Origin: Nymphaea colorata
Lineage: Eukaryota > Streptophyta > Magnoliopsida > Nymphaeales > Nymphaeaceae
Length of the DNA: 64,000 nucleotides
Direction of reading: 5' to 3'
Assembly (NCBI RefSeq): GCF_008831285.2
Contig: NC_045138.2
Location: forward strand, 9,331,205-9,395,204
Both the position numbers and the translations under genes were made by a program. The notes under the pieces were generated by a model. The model did no database searches, was not told the origin of the DNA, and was given only the letters and a program-made list of their open reading frames with translations. This document shows positions 12,591-24,242 of this stretch, piece by piece. Numbering within the stretch: position 1 is the stretch's first letter; each line of letters starts with the position of its first letter.

Positions 12591-14560
12591 CATAGGTTAA
12601 GAAAGAGAAAGGGGACAGAAAATTGGTAGCTTTGGAACTTCACATTTTTAAAGTGAAAACATCTTTCTCGCACGTTTTCGTAACTGTTTCAACAAAAACA
12701 CAGCCTCTTCACACGTTTCTAGGCCCATCTCTCTATTGATTCTTGCAGATTGATGTAAAATTAGCTCAGAGATAAGGAAAGACCAGAAATTTCTAGCAGC
12801 TAAACACTCTTCTGCGAATTTGTTAACCTTTCCGATTCAACGCATATAAAATATCAACAAAAAGTAGACCAGCAAGATTTTGTTCAGAAAATGGAAATAG
12901 ATCACTGTTCCTTTAACTTTGCAAACAACTCATGCACGACATGACACTCTAGTTTCTTGACCATCAAATTTGAGAAAAGAAAACAACAAACAAGAGATAG
13001 AAATAAGACCCATTTTGAAATAAAGAAAGGGGAAAGTTTGGGATCTCAACTTCAAGTCTGGACAAAAAAATATAGAAGAATCCGATGGAGAGAATCATAC
13101 CGCAGGAAAACGAGTGCCGAGTTTCTTCCTCATCTTCCCTCCTCTGATCCCTTCTTCCTCTGCAGCGTCTCGAGCCACGCCCACTTGACAACCCCACTGA
13201 CATATGTTAGACAAAAGAAAAATGCAAAAAAAAAATATTTATTACTTAATTTTCACACGGTTTGTTAAGATGTTTTAACTATTACCTTATCAATTTTCTT
13301 CATAAGTTCTTCATGCTCATAATTTATCATATTTGACTTCTATGTCTTTAAGTTGTTTAAGGATGTTTTAAATTATTTTCACATATATTTTTTGATAAAT
13401 TCTTTTTTTTTAATACTTGTCGAAAACAAATAATATATTGAACTTTGATTGGTCTATTGAACAACTAGTATGTTTGACTTTCGTACTTTTTTTACATTAA
13501 CTTTGCATATTGAATGTTGATAGGTCTATTTTTAAATAAAAAATATTTTAATTGAGTAAACTATTATTTCATGATGATCTCTTATTAAGAATTATTAAAT
13601 CAAGCAACCCATATTGTTTATCATTTAAAAAAACACAGTATTTAATGTTTTTTCATTTCATTGAGTTAATTGAAATAGTTTGTGTTACATCCTTAAAAAG
13701 AGTATTCAAATGATATATCAAGTAATTTATTAGTTCTCTTATCTTCATTACAATAGTTGTTTTTTTTACATAAAATTGTATAATTACTCCAATGATATAT
13801 AAGATAGTTTATTAAATCTTACGATTTGTTGTTTGCTTACTAGTTAGAGGCTTTTGTTTTCAAGTTTGTGAATTATGTGTTATATATCAAATTCCTAAGA
13901 CTTTTGAATAAATTGTATATTATACAAAGTAATTTACTTGATTGATTAAATAAGTAAATTGATAATTTGATAATTAAACTTTTTTATAAGCTTAACAGTT
14001 TTTTCATATTGAGATTATGCACAATGAAGATGCTTTCAACTTAAAATGAATATCATAATACGTTTAAGATTTCTATTTATTATAAATTAAAAAAGTATAT
14101 TTTTTGCTATCAACTTTTTTTTCATACCTGATGTACATGCCAATATTTTTTTTTAAACCTGCTATTTTTTAAATATATAATATAATTATTCTTGTAACCA
14201 ATTTAAGATAACGGTCCATTAAAAAATTTGTAGCTCTAAAAGTGTATGTTTCATATTTTTAACAATTCCCATTTTGTTGAATTTCTTTGTTGAAGTTTTC
14301 TTTATTATTTCACTTAAATAAATATATCATTTAAGATATCATGCTTAGTTGATGTGTTTGCTTGATTACAAAAAAAAATTAATTGAACATAGTATTATTT
14401 AATTAATTAATTAGTTTGGTATGATATAGTTTTAAATATTTTAAGTTAAATGATGTATATGATTTCTATAAGAATATTATTATATGCAACTCCATGGAAG
14501 TCAGTTCTTAGTTAGATTATACTATATGTAATATTTATGTTCCTTTTGTGTCATGATGTT
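12591..14560. other. Extremely AT-rich non-coding stretch
   Basis: After a short mixed region with a (TA)-flanked open stretch near 12,960-13,260, the sequence from about 13,200 is almost pure A/T with no domain-like reading frame. It forms the interior of the putative hAT-like element. Confidence 0.6.
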
Positions 14561-15008
14561 AAGTTGGTGCATTACCACCAACTCAGCATTCGGATATTAG
14601 TTCGGATATCAGCTCTGCGTGGTTCGGATTCAAATATTAGGCTCCTAGATTTGGATATCAGGTCTCACCATTCGTATTCGGATATTAGGCTACAGGATTC
14701 AGATATCAGCTAACGTGGTTTGGATTCGGATATTAAGCTACACCTACACAATTCGAATATCAGCTCTCGTGGTTCGGATTCGGATATCTAGTTATAGTTC
14801 GGACTCAGATATACCTGTTAAGATAGTTAGTATCCGATCGGATATTTACCTAAAACTGAATCTGAATCCGTATCTGATCGGATGTTATTTCTTAAATCCG
14901 AGTCTGATCCGATTTCTCAATCGGATGTTAAATTATTTACCATATCCGATTTTTTAGAAGCAATTTGGATTGGATATCCGATCCAAATGTGATCCGTTGA
15001 CATCCCTA

Positions 15009-17180
15009 TTGCATCCTCAATAAAATTTGGATCTGAGATATGCCTTAGGTCTGAACATGACCATATTAGAATGGAACTTTTGTATATTGGTCTTCAGTTC
15101 GGAGTGGCTGACCACTATCATCGACCTTTTGAGCAAAGGAGCACCAAGTCCATCTTAAAGCCTGCTTTTGAATGGAGTCCACAATGCTGCCAGTTTGGTA
15201 AACTGGCCAATCCAATAATCTAAACGATCTACATGCAAATCAGCAAAAAGAAAAAATTTATAAATTCTATTTTCTTTCAGAAAAAAAGAACTGAAGAATA
15301 TCAAAATTGATTAAGTATAAAGAAAAAAGTGCTTTTATAACTAGTAAGAAATGCATAACGAAACAACACGTCGAGTCGACGACCTTCGATCTCATTCATC
15401 AACCATTAGTTTCCTGTCCGATTATTGAATCAATGGACACTCAACACAGCAAGCCATCATGGTCAGATTTCAATGACTTTTGAAACGAGTGGATGAAACG
15501 AGTGAAAATGATCAAACAATAACTAATTAAAAAAAGACGACAGAAGAAGAGGATGAAGGAGAAAAAGAAAGAAGAAGAGCAAAAAAAAAACAGCAGCTAT
15601 TTTTTTTTAAAAAAAAGGAAGAACACAAACATTTAAAAAATGGCGAATGGAAGAACAATAAGGGGGAGGAGAAGAAGAAGAAAGAGGAGCAAGATGAACT
15701 TACTTTTTAAAAGAGGAGAAGAATGAGAAAAAGAGAATAACAAGAGAGGACAAGGAGACAAATAAACTGCAAAGATTTTTCCTGAGGAAAATACATATGC
15801 AAAAAAACACCCAAGAAAAATTTTGCTTTTAAAATACTGACAATGATATTTGCGGCTGAGAGAAACATAACCAGTTGAATGACCTAGTCTATGTTCTGTA
15901 TAATATGCAATTGCAACAAAAATAATAAACTAATATACACCTATTTGATAAGTTGACCAACTAACACACACTTTCTTCATAATATATATTGAAAAATTTT
16001 CACTTATTTAGACAATTAGTAAAAGCTTCAACAGGAGAACCTAGAAAGCAAGTTGATCCTATCAACTTGAAGCACTTCGATGTACTAGATTCACAAGTTG
16101 AAGAAGAACCTACCAATTAGGCTAGTTCTATATAGTATTGCATATTTAGGTGTGGAAATCCTTTCCCACCTAAACAAAGGAGAAAAACAAGAAATTCTGG
16201 AGTCAATGGTATTGACTTGAAGTGGCAAAAAAGCACAAAGGGCCTTTTCTGCTGGATAGAAGAAGAGCAGATGGGAACAAAATTCCAAATGCTTCCAAAC
16301 ACTACCATGGACAAAGTTCCACTGTAGAAACCTTCTGGTAAGGATGGAGTCATCCTCTTTTTGAATTTGAGCACCATGGGTAGCTTATAACAACAAAGAT
16401 TAGGGTAGGATTTTTTGTTTCTGCGATTGTTGGTCAAGGTTAGGGGTGGAGCTAAAAATTTTTCAGGAGAATTGAATTAAAGTTTCTAAATTTTGACTGG
16501 GGCCGAAATATCATTTTTCAATTTTTGTGTACAAGAAGTAAAAATTTTTAAAATTTACATGCATTTAAAAAAAAATTGAAGTACTGGGATTACCTTCCCG
16601 TCACCCAAAAAATATTATTTTAGTTGGTTTCTAAATAAAATCAATATTATAAAAATCCAGTTTCAACGTACCAAACCGGATTGCTTAATTGATAGACTTT
16701 GAACCTTATTCAATCTAGTGGTTCCAAACCCAACCCTCTGGCGAGGTTGAGACAGCCATCGATTGCTTAGTTATTTAACGATGTCATTCAAATTCATTTG
16801 AAAAGTAATTGGATCTTATGATGAATGCGGATTTTGATATCCATTTAACATATGCCTATGGAGACCATGTGGAACTGTGATGAGTTGGGGACCTCTCTTG
16901 CACCTACAAATTACTCTCAAATATAAAATTATCGGATATTTATTTCCTCCCTTTGGAAGCCCTGGGAGGACAACAAATACATTCAGTATTCAGGATAGTA
17001 TTTGTTCATAACCAATAAGATGGAGTGCTTTCAGTAAATGAACCAGCCTTCCGAGCGGCAAAGCATGAGTCCAGCTGGCATTTTTTTTTTTCGCACCAGT
17101 TTGAAAAGGTTAGCATCGTAATAATGGAGGGCCACAATTACAAATGAGTCGTCGATGGGTCCAATTCAATTAATAAAAGG
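15009..17180. other. Intergenic; degenerate TE-like ends only
   Basis: No recognised gene. A minus-strand frame of about 100 codons at 16,117-16,437 has no family signature. Around 16,440 the sequence GGGGTGGAGCTAAAAA resembles the ends of repeat copies near 38,110 (reverse) and 50,680. A purine-rich tract lies at 15,540-15,740. Confidence 0.4.
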
Positions 17181-17184
17181 TTAG

Positions 17185-17565
17185 CATAGTCATATCCGAT
17201 CGATCCCATTCGAAAAAATTGGATATGGATAAAAATTTAATATCCTATCAAGAAATCGGATCGGATTCGGATTTAATAAATGACGTCCGATCGGATTCGG
17301 ATATACATAAATATCAGATCAGATTCGTATACAGATTCGTATCGGATTCTTTTTTAGACAAATTTCCTGTATCTAATGCTTGAAAAATAGCAAAATCCGG
17401 TTCAAAATTCGGATTCGGATGTAAATATAAAAATTGGATTTTGCAATCGCATTCGAATATGACTTTGCTTTATTCGAATTTGAATCCGAATATATGAATA
17501 TCTGAAAAGCAGATATAATTAAAGATGTATCTGATCCAACTCCGATCAGTTGTCATCCTTAAATG
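17185..17565. repeat. GGATTCGGAT-type low-complexity repeat
   Basis: Dense iterations of ATCCGATCGGATTCGGATAT-like words ending in GTTGTCATCCTTAAA. The composition matches the ends of the 11,646-15,008 element and the blocks at 2.7, 4.0, 7.3 and 10.6 kb. It is probably a non-autonomous member or remnant of the same transposon family. Confidence 0.5.
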
Positions 17566-17990
17566 CCACCAGAAGGTGGCTCGAAAGCCGGCACTCATTG
17601 GACAAACCACGTAGCTCACATTTATATTTGGCGGAATCAATTCATAAAAGAAAGGAATTTATCATGCATTGTCAGCATTGGAGGCCAATGCTCACCTGTA
17701 TCCACAATTATTGTTATTATTATATTATTTAATGATTATAATAATAATAGTAGTATTATTATTATATTGTAAGGCCTCCTTTCATAGTGTAGGTTGGCAG
17801 TTTCATTGATGGACTATTCAACTATTCCGCATAGTAGTTGCAAACATTTTCATGACTGAAGAGAACCACCACTTACATATAGGTTGTGAGAGATGACAAC
17901 CAATTAAATATAATAATAAAAAAGGCATCTTTTTATTTTTGAAAAAACAGTGATAAAACACGAAAAATAAGTCCGCTGAATAAAGCAGAA

Positions 17991-18026
<36 letters not shown>

Positions 18027-18706
18027 CTTAAGCAGCTGGTTATACCCATGACTACCGTTTACATATCTCCAAAATTCAAAAACTAAGATAAAAACAGAAT
18101 TTTGTTGCCATTTGCATGGATCCAGCATCTATTCTATGGAAGTTTAACAGTTCAACCAAGTTGTTGGTTATGCATAGTACCTAGTTTAGAAATGGTTTCT
18201 CGGTTATGCTGGAACTTTTGAATTCACGAAAGAACTTCGGGATTAATTTGAGGCCGGTAATGCATCCTGTTCCTGCTTGATCAGGACCAAGAAACAAACA
18301 TTCAACAGTCGACGGCAGAATCACCACCAAATTTCTCAGAACAAAAGTTTTACTTGTTTTCTTATTGATCTTACTCAAGTTTACGTAAGTTGAGCTTGCC
18401 AAGCTCGAACTCTCCTCGTTTACTTAACTTTAACCCAAACACAACTCGTTTATTAGATGAGTTGAGCTCGATCTGAGTTTAACTAAGAGAGGTCAAGAGT
18501 GAACCAGAGTTGGCTCCACTCATCGAATATCCATAAGTGTGGTTAGGAATTAAAGCTGGTTTGGCCTCTTCCACTAGCTGAACGACAGCTAAGGGGCAAG
18601 ACTGAGGCAGTGTCCTGGCTATGGAGTTATTGAACAGCTCGTGTGTCACTGCAATACTCACTGCTTCCAGGGCCCCCTCTATTCCACTTAAAACAATTTA
18701 TCTCAC
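17566..18706. other. No recognised gene downstream of the monooxygenase exons
   Basis: Contains an ATT/ATA microsatellite (about 17,710-17,770), an (AT)n run (about 17,999-18,028) and a GAGCTC/CAAGCTCG-rich stretch (18,365-18,480) like those in the duplicated blocks. I looked here on the minus strand for the missing C-terminal monooxygenase exons (GDALHP-type motif) and did not find them. Confidence 0.5.
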
Positions 18707-20336
18707 CTTCAGCGGGTCGTCTTTCATTATCGCATCATCTGCAACCGATGAGGAAAAGAATGAGACTTCAGTTTGTGCAATTTTTGTTTTCGAAAACAGA
18801 ATCTCACTTCATATTATACTACATGGAATGCCTAAATCATTAAAGCCAACTGCATTAATAATCTCTCCCAGTCTAAGCCAACACTCAACAGTATTGCATT
18901 ATTCTATAGGATTGACAAAATAAGAACCACCAATCTTCCATACTATGATCAAACTAAATTTTGGTTAGATGGTCTCTAATATGTAAACAATTCGTTGTTA
19001 ATAAGACCATTTATGTGTGTTTATCTAAGCGTTATGGGAAAGTTAGGAGGGGCATCTGATCTCCTTGGCTTATACGTGGCTTGGTGACTAGATCAAGCTC
19101 ATATTAACCTAATCAATTCATGTTTCAATAAATTAAAAGACAAAGAGGTTGTGCGGTCATGGTTCCTATACCTTGAGGGCTAAAAGAAAGAGTACAGAAC
19201 CAATACATCGTTCTCTCATCAGAAGGCAAGATCCCGAAACGAGAGCCATTGCCAAAGAACTGAGCAAACCACGGTTCAAGCCCATGGCCTTCAGGGTAAT
19301 GTGCGACATTGCGAGTCCTATTATGGATGAGCTTCCTGTGAAGACAAGCCCGGGAAGCCCCAGCCGCTTGGCAACAACAGAGTTCACACCATCACAACCT
19401 ATCAGCACCTGAAAGTTTATAGAGAACATCCCATTAGACGACATTCGGAGAGAGTCATGGATATCCAGCTGAATCGGGCAAGAACCGGTTTGTATCCAGA
19501 TTCAGAATGGCAAGACATTGTCTGGATCCAAATGAAATCTAGATAATATATGTTTGGTTGTTATCTAAGCAATGTGTAGTCTTATTATGACTCTTTAAAC
19601 ATTTGAAGCAATGAAAAGTTATACCTTAGCTCTAATAAGTGCTCCATCAGCCAAATGGATCGGACATGACTTCCCGTCTTGTTCTATGGATACCACCTTG
19701 GATCCAAACCTGATGGTCCCATCCGGCAGCTGCTTCCGTAGAGTCTCCACCAGCATCTGTCGGCTTACACACCCCACTTCAACGTCATTGCTGCAAAAAA
19801 AGTTGTCCCCTCGGTTATTTATTAAACCCATGTTTTCTTAGGGCCGCCCAAGTTAGGCTACTTTATTTTCATCTGGATGTACCAATATAATTGATGCTCA
19901 CTCGTTTTTTCACATAATAATTCCGTATGAAAAATTCCATTTGTGACATCTAGAACATGATGATCAGGAGAGCTGTTTCGGTCTTCCGGCCACGAAATTT
20001 CTTTCAAAGAATTTCCATTATGCATTGTGCTTCAAATGTCCAAAAGTTGATAAAAGAGTCACAAAAAGAACACGTCTAAATTGAATTGTATTAGTTTGTA
20101 ACAAAAGTCAATTTGACTACCAACTTTTCATGATTTTTGGGCTTATTTTGAGCAAACCCATTTCATTGATTGCTAACTTTTTTTTCCAAAAAACAAAATG
20201 TCATTTAAAAGACAGTTGTCAAGGCATTAAACACGACTTATATTTATGTGGCAATGGTTGTGGTGTTTTCAGCAATAATTTATATTTTCCTAAAAACTGT
20301 CCAGCAACCTTGGGCCATCTGACATATTTAAATTCT

Positions 20337-20379
<43 letters not shown>

Positions 20380-21147
20380 GCAAAATAGATTTTCACTTCT
20401 ACAATCCTCGACAACTGTAGCTACATTATGTAGCTAACAATGGGTTAACCCAAACTCATGGTTAATAAAAACCATATTTACCAAAATGAGCCAATCTACC
20501 AAAAAAGAGTTAAAGAAGAAGAAAGAAAGGAGAGGCAGATATGAGGGAGACCTAGTGGGTTTGACCTGGTATAACCATGGTGGCCTTCCCACAGGTTTAT
20601 ACCTCACATTTTCTTACCTTTCTCCAGACCTGGTGAAGGGTAAGTCTGTTACAGTTTCTCCAGTGACATAAGTGACCTGCGAAGATTAAGAAGGAACAAG
20701 TGTAGAAGGAACAAGTGTAGCACCTGCGAAGTTGGGTGTGGTGTTGTCTAAGTAGATCCCCAACACCGAAAGCATCCATTGCTTTCCAGGCATTGCTCCA
20801 CTGTGTGAGAGCAAACCCACTATCTCTCAGGCTATCGGCCGACTCCAAGACCAAGTTTCTCAATCCAAGTCTGGATAACATAGGTACCATATTCAAACAA
20901 AGCTATGTGTACACACACATATATATATATAAAAAAAGAGAGAGGGAGAGAAAAAGACCAAGAGAGCAAGAGAGATTTTAGACTTGTGAAGGCCTAGGGC
21001 TGTTACAACACCTCCAATCCCAGAACCAACAATCACGAAAATCTTCAGAGACCTCAAGAAGGAGGAAAGGAGAGAGAGAGTGAGAAGGAATGAATCTCGA
21101 TAGAGAAAGTGAGAGAGATACAGGGAAAGTGTCATCTCAGACGCCAT
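18707..21147 (-). pseudogene. FAD-dependent monooxygenase (plant MO1/CTF2-like), broken
   Basis: Members of this family are flavoproteins related to aromatic-ring hydroxylases and zeaxanthin epoxidase. Recognisable exons are 21,147-20,984 (start MASEMTL; FAD dinucleotide motif VIVGSGIGG), from 20,870 to a GTAAGA donor near 20,620 (GLRNLVLESADSL, GFALTQWSNAW), 19,790-19,625 (VGCVSRQMLVETL, LPDGTIRFGS), 19,408-19,172 (DG motif LIGCDGVNSVV) and 18,738-18,707. Exon 1 to 2 joins cleanly in phase as GLHK/LGLR. Lesions: exon 2 loses frame at a duplicated AAGGAACAAGTGTAG (20,691-20,720). Exon 4 shifts frame near 19,300, between GLAMSH and PEGHGLEPW. The substrate-domain exons with the GD motif (GDALHP type) are absent downstream. 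A copia element sits about 40 bp upstream of the start codon. Almost certainly non-functional. Confidence 0.8.
19841..20590. other. Intron 2 of the monooxygenase pseudogene
   Basis: Non-coding AT-rich sequence between exons 2 and 3, including an (AT)n run at about 20,340-20,376. No transposon border is recognised. Confidence 0.5.
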
Positions 21148-21182
21148 TTTATTTCAGGAGAAGCAAAGTTGCAATGAATCTT

Positions 21183-21187
21183 CTCTG
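21183..21187. repeat. Target-site duplication CTCTG (left)
   Basis: CTCTG directly precedes the left LTR and recurs directly after the right LTR at 27,423-27,427. A perfect 5-bp duplication is the expected result of copia integrase. Confidence 0.9.
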
Positions 21188-21663
21188 TGTTGGGATTTCT
21201 CCCCATTACGCATATACAAAACCAGACGTATATACCCTAAAACAGGATCATGCTCATGCTGAATCATTGAATCAAACATAACCTTAAACTTAAAGCGGAA
21301 GCGTACCTGAATCAATCTGATCTGGTGCACGGAAGATCGCAGCAGGGTCTTCCAGGGTACGTGCGGCGCGCTTGAGGTCTCTCTCAGATGGGGAAGAGGA
21401 AAACCTTAGAAACCAATGTTTCTAGGCAACCATTCCACGACCCCAGGGACCACTACCATTTTATAATAAAAACAATTACGGATTCCACCCATCAAAGAGT
21501 CCGTAATTCCGTACTAGTATCTATACATTTCAAAATTACCCCATACCATCTAAAATGACGTAATATCCCGAAATGCAATCACTTAAGCGGATATTTACGT
21601 TAAGATAGCCATAATGTCTGAAATTCCTCATAGACATATGCCGGCCCACCAAATGATCTTACA
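21188..21663 (-). repeat. 3' LTR of the copia element
   Basis: 476 bp with TG...CA ends. The few differences from the other LTR include positions near 21,480 (ACGGATTCC against ACGTTTTCC), 21,516 and 21,569. The purine-rich stretch just inside it on the minus strand (GTGGGAGAT) is a plausible polypurine tract. Confidence 0.93.
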
Positions 21664-22034
21664 ATCTCCCACTTGGGCCAAATATGTTTTTATACATTCA
21701 GACATTACACAAAACCTTAAGAGCTCATAACTGCTATCTTATTAAACGTCATTTCACCAATCTCATCCATGATCATATCAACACAGAACCAAAGCGGCTT
21801 TCGCTATATCAAAAGTTAGCTAAACCTTCAATGATCACAAATGTTAACATAACCAATGACATAGATCTGATATGGATGTATAGCATGAGAATTACATGCG
21901 ATGTGATTACAACATGTCTATTCTCAACTGGTTCAACTTTAAAACCTTATGGAGATCAAAACATAAACACAGAATGGAACCAAAGAACTTTAAACTTTAT
22001 TCTGTAGAAAACTGAATATGTGTCCATACATAAG

Positions 22035-23940
22035 AGCAAACAAAATACAAACTCCCACTAAACCAGCACATCATCCAAGGATAACACTCCATACGAACAA
22101 CATGTTCGTGAAAGACCTTATGTGTTAAACTCTTGGTAAGCGGATCCGCAAATCATAGAGTTTGTCTCAATATGCTCTAAAGACACCTGACCATTCTGTA
22201 TCCCCTCTTTAACAGCCCAAAAACTTAATGTCGATGTGCTTCGACTTTGACAAACTGTGGCTGTTATAAGAGTACATGACTGCTGAATTATTGTCACACA
22301 ACATCCTTAGTGGTCTTTCTATACCATACATAATGCGCAGCCTCGTGACAAAATTCTGCAATCACAAAACCTGATTGGATGCCATTATCTTGGCACCCAG
22401 CAAAGTCAGAATCTGAATACCCAATGATCTCCCACTGGTCTGACTTCCTGTATGTAAGCATAAAATCTTATGTTCTTTTTAAGTACCTCAAAACTCTTTT
22501 GGCTACTTTCCAATGATCCATACCTGGATTACATAAGTATCTGCCTAACATTCCCACAATAAATGCAATATCCGGACGAGTACAAACCTGAGCATACATA
22601 AGGCTTCCCACAACAGACGAATAGGGAATCCTTTCCATTTCCTTATATTCGATTTCACTTTTAGGGCACTATTGGAGACCAAACTTGTCTCCTTTAGCAA
22701 CTGGAGTATCTCCTGGTTTACAATCCTTCATGCCGTATCGCTGAAGTACCTTATCAATGTAGGTCTTTTGTGATAATCCAAGAATACCCCAAGAATGATC
22801 TCGAAATATTTGGATCCCCAAAACAAAAAATGCACAACCAAGATTCTTCATGTCAAACTTTGTTGACAAAAAAATTCTTAGTTTCATGCAATATGCCCAC
22901 ATCATTACTTGCCAGCAATATATCATCGACATATAAAACCAGAAAGATAAATTTGCCTCGCTCAAGTTTTGGTATACACATTCATCAACCATATTAGTCT
23001 CGAAACCAAATGAAACTATAATTTAATGAAATTTGTAATACCATTGACTGGAAAGTTTGCTTTAGTCCATATATGGATTTTCTTAGTGACATCTCTACTT
23101 AATTTTCTTGAGGTTATTGAGTTTGTTCTTCAGTATGGAGATCGACATCATTGCCTTCTTCTGAATAGAGTGGACTCAGGTCCCTCTTCAAAGGCAATAC
23201 TTTTAACCTAATCACCTCCCCCAAACTCAATATCCTCAAAGAAATGGGCATTTCCCTTTTAAAGAAAAACTTACTGAATGGATTATAAAACTTATAACCC
23301 CTTAATGTTTGTTCATTTTCTCTTTATACATACAATGCAAACATTGAAGTCTACAAAATCAAAGGGACTCAAGAATTCTATTCGACATAAGCCTTTTATT
23401 TTCTTTTCAGATATTTGTCCTAAGCGCCAATGCCATAACATAGCAGAATTCTCTTTGACTAATTTCTTTTAGTACCACTAAACGTAACATGCAAGGTTTC
23501 ATGATATGAAGCAACCGTATCAAGCAAATAGAGGTTATAACAACTACACAAAGAACCAGTAGCAATCAAATTTGAATGCAGAAACAACTTAAATTTATTT
23601 CCTCCAAATGAACAATAATAACCAAATTTGTCCAGTAAAGAAATAAAAAACAAATTCCGTCTAAAAGACGGTACTACATAAGTTTCTGTCAAATTCAAAA
23701 AACAACCAGTCTTTAACAATAACCCAAAAAATCTGCTATGGCTTCAATCTTCGCCTTCATGTCATCGCCCTCATAGATGAATCTTTCAGCATCAATTGGC
23801 GTCTGACAATTTAGGCAGCCCTGCACAATAAACACTTATGTGAATAGTAGCTACCGAATCTACCCACAAGTGCCTTGGTACTGAAATTAAATTAACCTCA
23901 GAACAAACCCAAAGTAAGAATCGTACCTTTCTTTTCACGC
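22035..23940 (-). pseudogene. Copia pol remnants (pre-integrase, reverse transcriptase, RNase H)
   Basis: On the minus strand, 23,720-23,460 reads a pre-integrase-like piece (DKFGYYCSFGGNK). 22,992-22,669 reads reverse transcriptase just after a broken YVDD box (STKFDMKNLGCAFF, KTYIDKVLQRYG). 22,640-22,040 holds RNase H-side motifs ([22 protein letters not shown]) in changing frames with stops. The integrase core is not found, and the RNase H segment lacks its central part. Enzymes of this type copy element RNA to DNA and integrate it. None could be made from this copy. Confidence 0.8.
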
Positions 23941-24242
23941 CATGCGTGATACTTAGTACAATCCTTCTTCATATGACCTTCATCCTTGCAAAAGAAGCAG
24001 CTTGATTTGCCTTCCTTATCCTTCTTTTGTTTCTTGATGGATGCGTGATCAACTGTAATTTCTTTAGCCGTCTTTCTTTTCTTACTTTTACCATGCGTGA
24101 TACTTAGTACAATCCTTCTTCATATGACCTTCATCCTTGCAAAAGAAGTAGCTTGATTTGCCTTCCTTATGCTTCTTTTGTTTCTTGATGGATGCGTGAT
24201 CAACTGCAATTTCTTTACCCGTCTTTCTTTTCTTACTTTTAG
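23941..24242 (-). repeat. 151-bp tandem duplication of the gag zinc-knuckle region
   Basis: Two near-identical copies begin with CATGCGTGATACTTAGTAC at 23,941 and 24,092. The second knuckle keeps its first cysteine pair context (CFFCK) where the first reads YFFCK. Confidence 0.9.

Larger units (their letters stand above)
11646..15008. mobile_element. Putative hAT-like element bounded by inverted repeats
   Basis: The left end reads TAGGGATGTCAACGGATC (11,646-11,663). The right end is its exact reverse complement, finishing at 15,008. Similarity continues inward (TTTGGATC.GATAT). Both ends are followed by many copies of CGGATAT/GGATTCGGAT words, which resembles the subterminal repeat arrays of hAT elements. 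No transposase is seen. The interior is very AT-rich and includes the ARM-repeat fragment. No clean 8-bp target duplication is found (GCCATTGC against CCTATTGC at best). The two ends may instead belong to two separate small elements of one family. Confidence 0.45.

Noticed and set aside
12957-13268. A 103-codon plus-strand frame and an overlapping minus-strand frame
   Set aside because: Low-complexity, Lys/Arg-rich or hydrophobic translations with no domain and no consistent splice sites. Both strands are open, so treated as chance.
16117-16437. 106-codon minus-strand frame
   Set aside because: Rich in Phe/Leu/Ser without a recognisable pattern; no splice or promoter context. Not called.
18181-18661. 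Minus-strand frames that might be the C-terminal exons of the monooxygenase
   Set aside because: They lack the GD motif and GQGGC-type segment expected in this part of the family and do not connect in phase to the exon at 18,738-18,707.
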